A stretch of 36,934 bases of DNA, taken from contig NZ_BMMK01000045.1 in assembly GCF_014645795.1 (NCBI RefSeq), forward strand, positions 1 through 36,934. Direction: 5' to 3'. Below the pieces are notes generated by a model. The model was not told the origin of the DNA and did not search any database. It saw nothing but the letters and a program-made list of their open reading frames with translations. Position numbers and translations under genes: made by a program. The stretch is from Longimycelium tulufanense (lineage in GTDB: Bacteria > Actinomycetota > Actinomycetes > Mycobacteriales > Pseudonocardiaceae). Shown here in pieces: positions 1 to 8,399 of this stretch; within the stretch, counting starts at the first letter, position 1, and each line of letters opens with the position of its first letter.

Positions 1-62
1 AGTCCTCCAGCGCCGATGGTACTGCACTCGTGGGGGTGTGGGAGAGTAGGACGCCGCCGAAC
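1..62 (+). rRNA. rrf: 5S ribosomal RNA, 3' part only
   Basis: The first bases carry the conserved 3' half of an actinobacterial 5S rRNA, including CCTCCAGCGCCGATGGTACTGC, loop E/helix IV and the GGGAGAGTAGGACGCCGCC end that pairs with the missing 5' end. The 5' half lies outside the window. An rRNA operon therefore ends here, and the 5S is normally its last gene. The exact 3' end is placed by the helix I pairing and may be off by one or two bases. Confidence 0.88.
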
Positions 63-73
63 AATTCCTCCCG

Positions 74-132
74 GTAGGGACCTGCGCCTTGGGGGTACTC
101 TTCAGAGTGCTCCCAGGTGCGCAGGTCCCTAC
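74..132 (+). terminator. Long hairpin after the 5S rRNA, probable rRNA operon terminator
   Basis: GTAGGGACCTGCGC at 74-87 is a perfect 14-bp match to its inverse GCGCAGGTCCCTAC at 119-132. The inside can continue pairing (CCT/AGG, GGG/CCC, ACTC around TTCA with GAGT), giving one extended hairpin of about 59 nt. There is no U run directly after the stem, although TTTT occurs at 151-154. Position just behind 5S and before the next gene suggests termination or attenuation of rRNA readthrough. It could also be a processing site. Confidence 0.7.
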
Positions 133-155
133 TCGTATGTTCAGGAAGGTTTTTC

Positions 156-2144
156 GTGACAGGTTCGGCTGAGTCCCGACGGGGACGCGGTGCCGGCTCC
201 GGTAAGGATGGCGACCGACGCGTAGGCGCGTCCGGACGTGGCGGGTCCCCCGGCTTCCGGGGCGGCAACCGCGACCGGAACGGTGGTTGGGACCGCGGCT
301 CGGGCCGCCGCTCGGGCGGCGACGCCCGCGGCGGTTACGGGGATCGAGGCCGGCGGGACGACAACGGCCGCCCCGACCGGGATCGCGGTGGATGGCGCGG
401 CGACCGGAGCGACTCCGGTGACCGTGGTGGCTTCCGTGGTGGCCGTGGCGAGTCCGATCGCCGCGGGAACCGCAATGGGTGGCAGAACCGGGACGACCGG
501 GGCCGCGACCAGGATCGCGACCGCTCCGGTGGGCGGCGGTTCGACAACCGGGACTCTGGTGGTCGGCGTGGTTTCGGTCGGGACGACCGGGGTCGTGGTG
601 GTTGGCGTTCGGACCGGGATCGGTTCGACTCCGGTGGGCGGCGGTTCGACAACCGGGACTCCGGGGGACGGCGCGGCTTTGACCGGGACGACCGGGGCCG
701 CGGTGGTCGTTCCGACCGCGACCGCTTCGACTCGCGCGACCGTGGTGGCTTCCGTGGTGGCCGCAGCGAGTCCGATCGACGTGACTCCGGTGGCGGGTTC
801 GGTGGTCGGCGTGGTTTCGACCGCGATGACCGGGGTCGTGGTGGTTGGCGTTCGGACCGGGATCGGTTCGACTCCGGTGGGCGGCGGTTCGACAACCGGG
901 ACTCCGGGGGACGGCGCGGTTTCGACCGCGATGACCGGGGCCGCGGTGGTCGTTCCGACCGCGACCGCTTCGACTCCGGAGAACGGCGGTTCGAGGGTCG
1001 CGGCGGTGGCCGCCGTGACTTCAAGCGCCGCGACTTCGACGACCGTCGCGGCGAACGGGGCGAGCGTGGGGACTTCCGCGGGCGGGGTGGCGGCTGGCGA
1101 CAGGACCGGGACCGCCGCGACTTCCCGCCCCGCCGTGACCGGGACGACCGGGACCGGCGCGGTGCCTTTGCCGACCGTGACCGCCGGCCCCGGCGGGACC
1201 GCGATGACGAGCGCGCGGCCACGCCCAGGGTGGCCGCACCCGAGCTGCCCGAGGACGTCGACCCCGAGCTGCTCGACGTCGAGGTTCGCCGCGACCTGCG
1301 GGGCATGCCCCGCACCCTCGCCGAGCTGGTGGCCAAGCACCTGGTTGCGGCGGGCCAGCTGATCGACTCCGAGCCGGAGCGGGCCCTGGAGCACGCGCGG
1401 TACGCCCGAGCCAAGGCGACCCGGGTCGGCGTGGTCCGCGAGGCCGCCGGCCTCACCGCCTACCACGCCGGGGAGTGGGCCGAGGCGTTGTCCGAGCTGC
1501 GTGCCGCGCGTCGGATGACCGGCGGCCCCGGCCACGTCGCGGTGATGGCCGACTGCGAGCGGGCGCTGGGCCGGCCGGAGCGTGCCCTGGAGCTGGTGCG
1601 CAGCCCGGAGGCGGCGGAACTGCCGGCCGAGGAGGCCGTCGAGCTGCGCATCGTGGCCGCCGGCGCACGTCGTGACCTGGGCGAGCTGGACGCGGCCGTG
1701 GTCGCCCTGCAGGGTGCGGACCTGGACCCGAAGGTGTGGCAGCCGTGGAGCGCCCGGCTCTTCTACGCCTACGCCGACAACCTCGCCGCCGTGGGCCGCA
1801 CCGAGGAGGCCGTGCGATGGTTCCTGCACGCGGCCGACGCGGACGAGAACGAGGAGACCGACGCCGCTGAGCGGGCCACCGAGCTCGCCCAGGGCGGAGT
1901 GCTGGAGGAGGCCGCCGGTACGCCGGAGGGCACGGCCGGGGCCGAGCAGGCCGAACGCGCCGAGGAGGTACTCCGCGCCGAGGAGACGGCGGCCACGGGG
2001 CAGCCTGCCGAACCGGTTGGGTCGAGCGAGTCGGTGGAACCGGTCGAGCCGTCGGAACGGGTCGAGGATCGTGTTCCCGAGCCGCCGGCGCAGCGGGAAC
2101 GGCCCGTCGACGAACCGGCCGCCGAGGAGCCCGAGCAGAAGTGA
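156..2144 (+). CDS. RGG-repeat protein with a C-terminal TPR-like domain (Rv1691-like)
   Basis: The GTG start at 156 is chosen because AGGAAGG lies at 143-149 at good distance; earlier in-frame starts fall inside the post-5S hairpin. The product has about 662 residues. Residues 1 to about 355 are low complexity, made of Arg, Gly, Asp and Ser in RGG, GGRRFD, DRDDRGRGG and RSDRDRFDS units, with no predicted fold. From about 360 to 590 come helical repeats (AELVAKHLVAAGQLIDSEPE, ALEHARYARAKA, EAVRWFLHAAD) typical of tetratricopeptide proteins. The last 70 residues are Glu/Pro/Ala-rich and acidic. Only the C-terminal part corresponds to the syntenic M. tuberculosis Rv1691. RGG tracts are known from RNA-binding and condensate-forming proteins, so an RNA-related role is inferred, helped by the neighbouring rRNA operon. 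No enzyme motif is visible. The stop overlaps the next start by four bases. Confidence 0.85.
   Translation: MTGSAESRRGRGAGSGKDGDRRVGASGRGGSPGFRGGNRDRNGGWDRGSGRRSGGDARGGYGDRGRRDDNGRPDRDRGGWRGDRSDSGDRGGFRGGRGESDRRGNRNGWQNRDDRGRDQDRDRSGGRRFDNRDSGGRRGFGRDDRGRGGWRSDRDRFDSGGRRFDNRDSGGRRGFDRDDRGRGGRSDRDRFDSRDRGGFRGGRSESDRRDSGGGFGGRRGFDRDDRGRGGWRSDRDRFDSGGRRFDNRDSGGRRGFDRDDRGRGGRSDRDRFDSGERRFEGRGGGRRDFKRRDFDDRRGERGERGDFRGRGGGWRQDRDRRDFPPRRDRDDRDRRGAFADRDRRPRRDRDDERAATPRVAAPELPEDVDPELLDVEVRRDLRGMPRTLAELVAKHLVAAGQLIDSEPERALEHARYARAKATRVGVVREAAGLTAYHAGEWAEALSELRAARRMTGGPGHVAVMADCERALGRPERALELVRSPEAAELPAEEAVELRIVAAGARRDLGELDAAVVALQGADLDPKVWQPWSARLFYAYADNLAAVGRTEEAVRWFLHAADADENEETDAAERATELAQGGVLEEAAGTPEGTAGAEQAERAEEVLRAEETAATGQPAEPVGSSESVEPVEPSERVEDRVPEPPAQRERPVDEPAAEEPEQK
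561..976 (+). repeat. Two near-identical 173-bp direct repeats inside the RGG region
   Basis: Positions 561-733 and 804-976 are the same length and differ at about eight positions by eye. They lie 243 bp apart, so the protein frame is kept. A second short repeat (ACCGTGGTGGCTTCCGTGG at 421 and 739) is also in frame at a 318-bp distance. This is recent in-frame expansion of the RGG array. It also produces long open frames on the opposite strand that are not genes. Confidence 0.85.
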
Positions 2145-3142
2145 CGGCCCGCCTGCTCGACGACTACGACGCGGTGCTGCTCGACCTCGACGGCACCGTG
2201 TTCCGCGGCGGCGAGCTGGTGCCCGGCGCGGCCGAGACGCTCGGCCGCGTCCGGGCCGCGGGCACCGCGATCCGGTTCGTCACGAACAACGCTTCCCGCT
2301 CACCCCGGCAGGTCGCCGACCACCTCCGCGACATGGGGCTGCCCGCCAGCCCGGAGGAGGTGCGAACGAGCGCCCAGGCCGGCGCCGCCGTGCTCGCCGA
2401 ACGGCTGCCCGCCGGGGCGAACGTGCTGGTCGTCGGCACCGACGCCCTGCGCGACGAGGTGCGCGCCCAGGGGCTGAACCCGGTGCGGAACCAGGCCGAC
2501 GACCCGGTCGCCGTCGTCCAGGGCCACTCCCCGGACACGGCGTGGCGCGACCTCGCCGAGGCGTGCCTGGCCATCCGGGCGGGCGCGTTGTGGGTGGCCT
2601 GCAACGTCGACCCCACCCTGCCCTCCGAGCGGGGTGAGCTCCCGGGCAGCGGGGCGATGGTGGCCGCCCTGCGTACCGCCACCGGCGGCACGCCCATTGT
2701 CGCCGGGAAGCCGGAGCGCGGGCTGCTCGCCCAAGCTGCCGCCGGGGCACAGCGCGCCCTGGTCGTCGGCGACCGGCTGGACACCGACATCGCCGGCGCG
2801 GCCGCTGCCGGAATGGACTGCCTCCTGGTGCTCACCGGTGTGACGACTCCGGCCGCTGCGCTCGCCGCCGCCAAGGATCACCGGTTCCAGTACCTGGCCG
2901 CCGACCTCGAGGCGTTGTTGCGACCCGCGGACGAGGTCCGGATCGGCACCGCGACCGGATGGCGCGCCGGGCTGGACGGCGACGCGCTCCACCTGCACGC
3001 CGAGCCCGGTGGCGACGTGGTCGCCGCCCTGCGTGCCCTGTGCGGGACGTGGTGGGCGGAGAAAGCGGGTCCGGTTCCGGTCATCCCCGCGGACGACATC
3101 TCCCGCGACGCGGTCGAGCGGCTCGGTCTCTCCGGGCGTTGA
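2141..3142 (+). CDS. HAD-IIA phosphatase, probable glycerol-3-phosphate phosphatase
   Basis: This 333-residue protein starts at a GTG overlapping the previous stop (GTGA). It has all four HAD motifs: DLDGTVFRGG near residue 16 (nucleophile Asp and acid/base Asp), the TNNASRS motif with the conserved Ser/Thr region near residue 48, GKPERGLL with the motif III Lys near residue 189, and GDRLDTDIAGA near residue 210 with the metal-binding acids. The cap between motifs II and III is the large C2 type of the NagD/phosphoglycolate phosphatase group. About 65 extra residues at the C-terminus match the extended layout of its syntenic counterpart Rv1692, reported to dephosphorylate glycerol 3-phosphate during phospholipid head-group recycling. 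The substrate here is inferred from synteny; the family alone would also allow phosphoglycolate or nitrophenyl phosphate. Confidence 0.88.
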   Translation: MTARLLDDYDAVLLDLDGTVFRGGELVPGAAETLGRVRAAGTAIRFVTNNASRSPRQVADHLRDMGLPASPEEVRTSAQAGAAVLAERLPAGANVLVVGTDALRDEVRAQGLNPVRNQADDPVAVVQGHSPDTAWRDLAEACLAIRAGALWVACNVDPTLPSERGELPGSGAMVAALRTATGGTPIVAGKPERGLLAQAAAGAQRALVVGDRLDTDIAGAAAAGMDCLLVLTGVTTPAAALAAAKDHRFQYLAADLEALLRPADEVRIGTATGWRAGLDGDALHLHAEPGGDVVAALRALCGTWWAEKAGPVPVIPADDISRDAVERLGLSGR

Positions 3143-3225
3143 TCAGCTAGCGTGGACATCGGCCGGAACGACCGGACGAAGCAAGCAAGATCATCCGATA
3201 ACTCCAGCCGGACGGGAGCGGCACC

Positions 3226-3414
3226 ATGAGGCCCGAACACACGCCTTCGCCGGCGGTGTTGGCAGACCCTGACGCCGAGCACCGCGCCGCGGTCGACGCC
3301 GCCCTGGCGGGGCTGGTCGACCTGGACACCCTCCCCGTCGCCGACCACGTGGCCCGCTTCGACGCGGTCCACGGCGCCCTCACCGACGCGTTGTCCGCGA
3401 TCGACAGGATCTAG
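3226..3414 (+). CDS. Small conserved protein of unknown function (Rv1693-like)
   Basis: This is a 62-residue soluble protein. It starts at ATG 3226 behind a GGGAG at 3213-3217, and ends two bases before the tlyA start. The sequence is Asp/Ala-rich and can form two amphipathic helices (around DAEHRAAVDAALAGL and VADHVARFDAVHGALTDAL). No signal peptide, membrane segment or catalytic motif is visible. A protein of similar size sits at the same place in M. tuberculosis, between the HAD phosphatase and tlyA, so it is probably a real conserved gene. Its tight link to tlyA suggests a shared transcript. Function is unknown. Confidence 0.8.
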   Translation: MRPEHTPSPAVLADPDAEHRAAVDAALAGLVDLDTLPVADHVARFDAVHGALTDALSAIDRI

Positions 3415-3415
3415 C

Positions 3416-4237
3416 GTGGCACGACGTGCTCGGCTGGACGCCGAACTGGTCCGACGCGGGCTGGCCCGTTCCCGCGAGCACGCCGTCCAGCTCGTGAGCG
3501 AGGGCCGGGTGACGGTGCGTGGCATGGTCGCCCGCAAGCCCGCCACCGCCGTGGAGGCCGACGCTCCCGTGGTGGTGCGGGGCGTCGAGGACGCTCCCAA
3601 CTGGGCCTCGCGCGGCGCACACAAGCTTCTCGGCGCACTCGCGGCGTTCGAGCCCGCCGGACTGGCCGTGGCCGGCCGCCGATGCCTGGATGCCGGCGCC
3701 TCCACCGGCGGTTTCACCGATGTGCTGCTGCGTCGCGGCGCCCGCGAGGTCATCGCCGTCGACGTCGGGTACGGGCAGCTCGCCTGGCGGCTGCGCACCG
3801 ACGAGCGGGTGCAGGTTCTGGACCGCACGAACGTACGGAACCTGACCCCGGAGCTGATCGGCGGGCCCGTCGAGGTCGTCGTGGCCGACCTGTCGTTCAT
3901 CTCGCTGCGCCTGGTGCTGCCGGCGCTGCTCGCCTGTGCCGCGGAGGGCGCCGATCTGGTGCCGATGGTGAAACCACAGTTCGAGGTCGGGAGGGAACGC
4001 CTCGGCTCCGGTGGTGTGGTCCGTGATCCCGAGCTGCGCGCCGATGCCGTCCTCGGGGTGGTCGCCGCCGCCACGGAGCTGGGCCTCACCCTGCGCGGTG
4101 TCACCGCGAGCCCGCTGCCGGGTCCTTCCGGCAATGTGGAGTTCTTCGTCTGGCTGCAGCGGGCGGCCGCAGGCGCCTCGGCGCCCGCGGTCGACCCCGC
4201 CGAGCTGGTGCACGCCGCCGTTGGGGAGGGTCCGTGA
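3416..4237 (+). CDS. tlyA: 16S/23S rRNA (cytidine-2'-O)-methyltransferase TlyA
   Basis: TlyA adds 2'-O-methyl groups to one cytidine in each ribosomal subunit RNA using S-adenosylmethionine. In mycobacteria, loss of this modification gives resistance to capreomycin and viomycin. The 273-residue product begins with an S4 RNA-binding domain (residues 1-60, [20 protein letters not shown] and SEGRVTVRG). A short linker follows, then an FtsJ-like Rossmann fold with the SAM loop [14 protein letters not shown] near residue 91. [12 protein letters not shown] and [11 protein letters not shown] carry the conserved Asp and Lys of the K-D-K-E type active site. The GTG start lies one base after the previous stop. 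Length is normal for the family. Older annotations call this protein a haemolysin. Confidence 0.95.
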   Translation: MARRARLDAELVRRGLARSREHAVQLVSEGRVTVRGMVARKPATAVEADAPVVVRGVEDAPNWASRGAHKLLGALAAFEPAGLAVAGRRCLDAGASTGGFTDVLLRRGAREVIAVDVGYGQLAWRLRTDERVQVLDRTNVRNLTPELIGGPVEVVVADLSFISLRLVLPALLACAAEGADLVPMVKPQFEVGRERLGSGGVVRDPELRADAVLGVVAAATELGLTLRGVTASPLPGPSGNVEFFVWLQRAAAGASAPAVDPAELVHAAVGEGP

Positions 4238-5142
4238 TGATGCCACGCGAGGCGCTGCTGGTCGTGCACACCGGGCGCAAGGACAACCTCCGCACCGCGG
4301 AGGAGGTCGCGCACCGGTTGAACAACGCCGGCATCGGCCTGCGGGTGCTGGCCGAGGAGGCACCCGACCTCGACCCGTCCTGCTACGACCGGGTGGTCGC
4401 GGCCGACCCCAGGGCCGCGGAGGGCACCGAGCTGGTGCTCGCGCTCGGTGGCGACGGCACCCTGCTGCGCGCGGCCGAGCTGGCCTGGCCGGCCGGTGTA
4501 CCGGTGCTCGGGGTGAACCTCGGCCGCGTCGGGTTCCTCGCCGAGGCCGACCCACACGCGCTGGACGAGGCCGTGGCCACCGTGGCCGCCTGCGACTACC
4601 ACGTCGAGGAGCGGATGACGATCGACGTCACCGTGCTGCTCGACGGCTCACGCGTGACCCGGACCTGGGCACTCAACGAAGCCAGCGTGGAACGCAGCAG
4701 CCGGGAACGGATCCTCGAGGTCGTGCTCGAGATCGATCGGCGCCCGGTGTCGGCCTTCGGCTGCGACGGCGTGCTGGTGGCCACCCCCACCGGATCCACC
4801 GCCTACGCGTTCTCCGCCGGCGGACCGGTGGTGTGGCCGGGCGTGCAGGCGTTGCTGGTGGTACCGAGCAACGCGCACGCGCTGTTCGCCCGGCCGCTGG
4901 TCGTGCAACCGGACTCGGTGGTCGCGCTGGAGGTCGAGCAGCACGGGCATCCCGCCGTGCTGGCGTGTGACGGCCGGCGCACCGTCGACCTGCCACCGGG
5001 AAGCCGCGTGGAGATCACCGCAGGTGAGAAACCGCTGAAGCTGGTGCGTCTGAAGAAGGACGCGCCGTTCGCCGACCGGCTCGTACAGAAGTTCACGCTG
5101 CCCGTCCAGGGCTGGCGCGGCCCGCCCCGCCCGCACTCCTGA
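4237..5142 (+). CDS. nadK: NAD kinase
   Basis: NAD kinase phosphorylates NAD to NADP using ATP or polyphosphate in the cytoplasm. The family signature [11 protein letters not shown] is present near residue 72. The second conserved element, NEASVER, carries the substrate-contacting Asn-Glu near residue 148, and the glycine-rich [20 protein letters not shown] follows near residue 178. At about 301 residues it has the usual length. ATG 4237 is preferred because it sits seven bases behind GGAGGG (4225-4230) and overlaps the tlyA stop as TGATG; GTG 4234 and ATG 4240 are also possible. It is translationally coupled to tlyA, as in mycobacteria (ppnK, Rv1695). Confidence 0.95.
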   Translation: MMPREALLVVHTGRKDNLRTAEEVAHRLNNAGIGLRVLAEEAPDLDPSCYDRVVAADPRAAEGTELVLALGGDGTLLRAAELAWPAGVPVLGVNLGRVGFLAEADPHALDEAVATVAACDYHVEERMTIDVTVLLDGSRVTRTWALNEASVERSSRERILEVVLEIDRRPVSAFGCDGVLVATPTGSTAYAFSAGGPVVWPGVQALLVVPSNAHALFARPLVVQPDSVVALEVEQHGHPAVLACDGRRTVDLPPGSRVEITAGEKPLKLVRLKKDAPFADRLVQKFTLPVQGWRGPPRPHS

Positions 5143-5151
5143 CGCTGTGCT

Positions 5152-5170
5152 GGTGCGGGACACCCGCACC
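5152..5170 (+). terminator. Hairpin after nadK
   Basis: GGTGCGGG at 5152-5159 pairs perfectly with CCCGCACC at 5163-5170 across the 3-base loop ACA. It lies 10 bp after the nadK stop in the 153-bp gap before recN. No U run follows, as is common in high-GC actinomycetes. It may end or weaken the tlyA-nadK transcript before recN. Confidence 0.5.
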
Positions 5171-5295
5171 CGGTCGGCAACCACGAGCTCGGCCACTCGC
5201 GACAGCAGACGGTGATCACTCCTGGTTGTCTCCAGCCCACCGAGACCGCCGAGGCTCCACCCGGTCGTGGGCACCAGCGTCTAGGGTTTGGTCCC

Positions 5296-7116
5296 GTGCT
5301 TGCCGAGATGCGCATCAAGGGCCTCGGCGTGATCGACGAGGCGACGCTGCACCTGCACCCGGGCCTCACCGTCGTGACCGGCGAGACCGGAGCCGGCAAG
5401 ACGATGGTGGTGACCGGGCTGCACCTGCTCGGCGGTGGTCGGGCCGAAGCATCCCGGATCCGGGCCGGGGCCGACCGGGCCGTGGTGGAGGGCCGGTTCC
5501 GGCCGGGCCGGGGCGGGCTCGCCCGGCGGCTGGCCGAGGAGGCCGGCGCCGAGCTGGACGAGGACGGCAGCCTCATCGCGGTACGCACGGTCAACACCGA
5601 CGGCCGGTCCCGCGCCCACCTCGGCGGTCGGTCGGTGCCGGCGGGCGTGCTGGCCGAACTGGCCGAGGCGTTGCTGGCGGTGCACGGGCAGAACGACCAG
5701 CTCCGCCTGCTCCGGCCCGGTGAACAGCGTGCCGTGCTCGACCGCTTCGCCGGTGACGCGGTGGCCGCCCCACTCCAGGACTACCGCCGGGTGCGCGAGG
5801 AATGGCTGCGGGTCTGCGCCGAGCTGACCGAGCGGACCGAGCGCTCCCGCGAGATGGCCCGCGAGGCCGACCTGCTCAAGCACGGCCTGGCCGAGATCGC
5901 CGCCGTCGACCCCGAGCCTGGCGAGGACGCCGACCTGGTGGCCGAGGCCCGCCGCCTGGCCGACGTCGACCAGCTCCGGGAGGCCGCGGCCGGCGCCCAG
6001 TTCGCCGTCACCGGGGCCAGCGACGGCGATCCGGACGCCCCGGGCGCGCTCGGTCTGGTGGCCGAGGCCCGCCGTCGGCTCGGCGCCACCGAGGACCACG
6101 CGTTGCGCGACCTCGAGCCGCGGCTGGCAGAGGCGGCCACGCTGCTCGCCGACGTCGGCACCGAGCTGGCCGGCTACCTGGACCGCCTCGAAGCCGACCC
6201 GGCCCGGCTGGAACAGGTGCTCGCCCGGCAGGCCGAACTGAAGCAGCTCACCCGCAAGTACGCCGCGGATGTCGACGGCGTCCTGGCCTGGGCCCGATCC
6301 GCCGAGCAACGGCTGGCCTCGCTGGACACCTCCGAGGAGGCCCTGGCCGCCCTCGCTGCGCGGCGGGACGAGCTGGCCGGCGAGTTGGCCGGGCACGCCG
6401 AGCGGGTCACCGCGGCCCGGCAGGCCGCGGCCGGTGAGCTGGCCGAGGCGGTCACCGCGGAACTGTCCGGCCTGGCCATGCCGCACGCCCGCATCGAGGT
6501 CGCCGTCACACCCCGTGCCGGCCGTGAGGGCGAGCCGGGCGTGCTGCGCGTCGGCGACCGGTGGACGCACGTCGGCCCGGACGGCGTCGACGACGTCGAG
6601 CTCCGCCTGGTGGCACACCCGGGCGCGCCCGCGCTGCCGGTGCACAAGGGCGCCTCCGGTGGCGAGCTGTCCCGGGTGATGCTCGCCCTGGAAGTGGTTC
6701 TCGCCGACGCCGACCCGGTGCCCACCCTGGTGTTCGACGAGGTCGACGCCGGGGTCGGCGGCCGTGCCGCGGTCGAGGTCGGTCGGCGGCTCGCCCGGCT
6801 GGCCGGCACGCACCAGGTCGTCGTGGTGACGCACCTGCCGCAGGTCGCGGCCTACGCCGATCGACACCTGGTGGTGGACAAGGTGGTCGGCGGGGCGGGT
6901 GTCACCCGTAGCGGGGTCCGGGTGCTCGACGACGGACAGCGCGTGGTGGAGCTGGCCCGCATGCTCGCCGGCCTGGACTCCACCGAGACCGGCCGGGCGC
7001 ACGCCGAGGAGCTGCTCGCCACCGCGGCCGGCGAGAAGGCCCGCGACCAACGTGCGAAGTCCCGGCAACGGAGGCGGTCCGTGGTCCCGGCACACCCGGA
7101 CGTCGGCGGCCGTTGA
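5296..7116 (+). CDS. recN: DNA repair protein RecN
   Basis: RecN is an SMC-like ATPase that gathers and holds DNA ends at double-strand breaks. The GTG start at 5296 gives MLAEMRIKGLGVID, the typical actinobacterial RecN N-terminus. An upstream in-frame extension to 5212 has no such match. The product has about 606 residues. Walker A is GETGAGKT at residues 29-36, the ABC signature is SGGELSRVMLALE near 453, and Walker B is TLVFDEVDAGVGG near 476. The centre (about 150-370) is a long Ala/Glu/Arg/Leu-rich coiled coil (EELAALAARRDELAGELAGH). A His switch follows in VVVTHLPQVAAYAD. A -10-like TAGGGT lies at 5283-5288, so the transcript may be nearly leaderless. I saw no clear LexA box upstream. 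Confidence 0.95.
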   Translation: MLAEMRIKGLGVIDEATLHLHPGLTVVTGETGAGKTMVVTGLHLLGGGRAEASRIRAGADRAVVEGRFRPGRGGLARRLAEEAGAELDEDGSLIAVRTVNTDGRSRAHLGGRSVPAGVLAELAEALLAVHGQNDQLRLLRPGEQRAVLDRFAGDAVAAPLQDYRRVREEWLRVCAELTERTERSREMAREADLLKHGLAEIAAVDPEPGEDADLVAEARRLADVDQLREAAAGAQFAVTGASDGDPDAPGALGLVAEARRRLGATEDHALRDLEPRLAEAATLLADVGTELAGYLDRLEADPARLEQVLARQAELKQLTRKYAADVDGVLAWARSAEQRLASLDTSEEALAALAARRDELAGELAGHAERVTAARQAAAGELAEAVTAELSGLAMPHARIEVAVTPRAGREGEPGVLRVGDRWTHVGPDGVDDVELRLVAHPGAPALPVHKGASGGELSRVMLALEVVLADADPVPTLVFDEVDAGVGGRAAVEVGRRLARLAGTHQVVVVTHLPQVAAYADRHLVVDKVVGGAGVTRSGVRVLDDGQRVVELARMLAGLDSTETGRAHAEELLATAAGEKARDQRAKSRQRRRSVVPAHPDVGGR

Positions 7117-7211
7117 CGCCCGCATGGTGGCGTGCCACCACCGGGTAGCCGGGGGTCCGCCGTCGGCGTGGCATCCCAACTCCCGGCATCCCCTTTGTCA
7201 CCATCTGTCGC

Positions 7212-8399
7212 ATGAAGCTCACCGGCCTGCTCACCCGAGGTGGCAGGGAGGCACTACCCGGGGTGTCCGGCTTCGCTCGGGTGGATCGGCGCGTGGAAGC
7301 GCTGCTGCGCCGGTTGGAACCGGGCGAGATCGCCGTGCTCGACCAGGCCGACCTCGACCGGCGGACCGCCGACGCCCTGGTTGCCGCCGGGGCGGCGGCG
7401 GTGGTCAATGCCTCGCCCTCCATCTCCGGCCGCTTTCCCAACCTCGGCCCCGAGGTGTTGCTCACCGCGGAGATCCCGCTGGTCGACGCGGTCGGCTCCG
7501 AGGTGCTGCGGACGCTGCGCGACGGCACCCGCATCCGAATCCACGAAGGTGTGATCTACGCGGGTGACCGTGAGGTGGCGCGGGGTGTTGCGCAGACCAC
7601 GGAGAGCATCGCCGACCAGCTCATCGAGGCGAAGGCCGGCATGTCCGCGCAGCTGGAGGCGTTCTCCGCCAACACGATGGAGTTCCTGCGCCGCGAGCGG
7701 TCACTGATCCTGGACGGCGTGGGTGTACCGGAGGTGCGGGTGCCGATCCGCGACCGGCAGGTGCTGGTCGTCGCGCCCGGCGGCGGCTACCTCGCGGACG
7801 TCAAGCGGCTGCGCAGGCACATCCGGGAGTACCGGCCGGTGCTCATCGGCGTCGAGGAGGCGGCCGACCGGCTGTGCGAGCTGGGGTACCGGCCGGACAT
7901 CATCGTCGGTGACCCGATGCGGATGCAGAACGAGACCCTCAAGTGCGGGGCCGAGGTCGTCCTGCCGGCCCACGTCGACGGGTTCGCCCCGGGCCAGGAA
8001 CGGGTCCAGGACCTCGGCGTCCCCACCGTCGCCTTCCCGGCCTCCGGCAACCCCGAGGACCTGGCCCTGCTGCTGGCCGACGCGCACGGCGCCACCCTGG
8101 TGATCACCGTCGGCTTCCAGGCCACCCTGCACGAGTTCCTCGACCGGGGCCGGTCCGGCTCCAACCCGTCGACCTTCCTGACCCGGCTCAAGCTCGGCAG
8201 CAAGCTGGTGGACGGCAGGGCGGTGGCCACCCTGCACCGCAGCCGGGTCTCGCTCGGGGCCATGGTGCTGCTGGTGCTGGCCGCGCTCGTGGTGGTCGCG
8301 GCGGCACTGCTGGTCTCCGACGTGGGCAACGTCTACGCCGAGATGGTCACGCAGGCGTGGCACAAGCTCATCACCTGGACCGAGGGGCTGTTCCCGTGA
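7212..8399 (+). CDS. steA: SteA-like cytokinetic ring protein (Rv1697 family)
   Basis: This 395-residue protein starts at ATG 7212. It has a large soluble domain with a pyrophosphokinase-like core (residues about 150-300, including VVAPGGGYLADVKRLR and YRPDIIVGDPMRMQNE). One transmembrane helix lies near residues 350-372 (GAMVLLVLAALVVVAAALLV), followed by a short tail. This layout matches Corynebacterium SteA and M. tuberculosis Rv1697. In Corynebacterium, SteA is recruited to the division site and acts with SteB in controlling cell-wall hydrolysis for daughter cell separation. The GTGA overlap with the following steB-like gene supports a two-protein complex. Catalytic activity of the core has not been inferred here. 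Confidence 0.88.
   Translation: MKLTGLLTRGGREALPGVSGFARVDRRVEALLRRLEPGEIAVLDQADLDRRTADALVAAGAAAVVNASPSISGRFPNLGPEVLLTAEIPLVDAVGSEVLRTLRDGTRIRIHEGVIYAGDREVARGVAQTTESIADQLIEAKAGMSAQLEAFSANTMEFLRRERSLILDGVGVPEVRVPIRDRQVLVVAPGGGYLADVKRLRRHIREYRPVLIGVEEAADRLCELGYRPDIIVGDPMRMQNETLKCGAEVVLPAHVDGFAPGQERVQDLGVPTVAFPASGNPEDLALLLADAHGATLVITVGFQATLHEFLDRGRSGSNPSTFLTRLKLGSKLVDGRAVATLHRSRVSLGAMVLLVLAALVVVAAALLVSDVGNVYAEMVTQAWHKLITWTEGLFP

Noticed and set aside
561-976. CRISPR-like array
   Set aside because: The repeats code in frame for protein, have no unique spacers and no cas genes are present.
141-1829. Long open frames on the reverse strand and in other forward frames of the RGG gene (up to 562 codons)
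   Set aside because: They arise from high GC and the repetitive codons of the RGG array. They encode low-complexity Pro/Val/Thr or Ser/Arg strings without start context, and the forward frame has ribosome site, synteny and a real TPR domain.
5143-5295. LexA/SOS box before recN
   Set aside because: No TCGAAC-N4-GTTCGA-like or related palindrome could be found in the gap.
7124-7141. Terminator between recN and steA
   Set aside because: TGGTGG-CGTG-CCACCA forms only a 6-bp stem without a U run, too weak to call.
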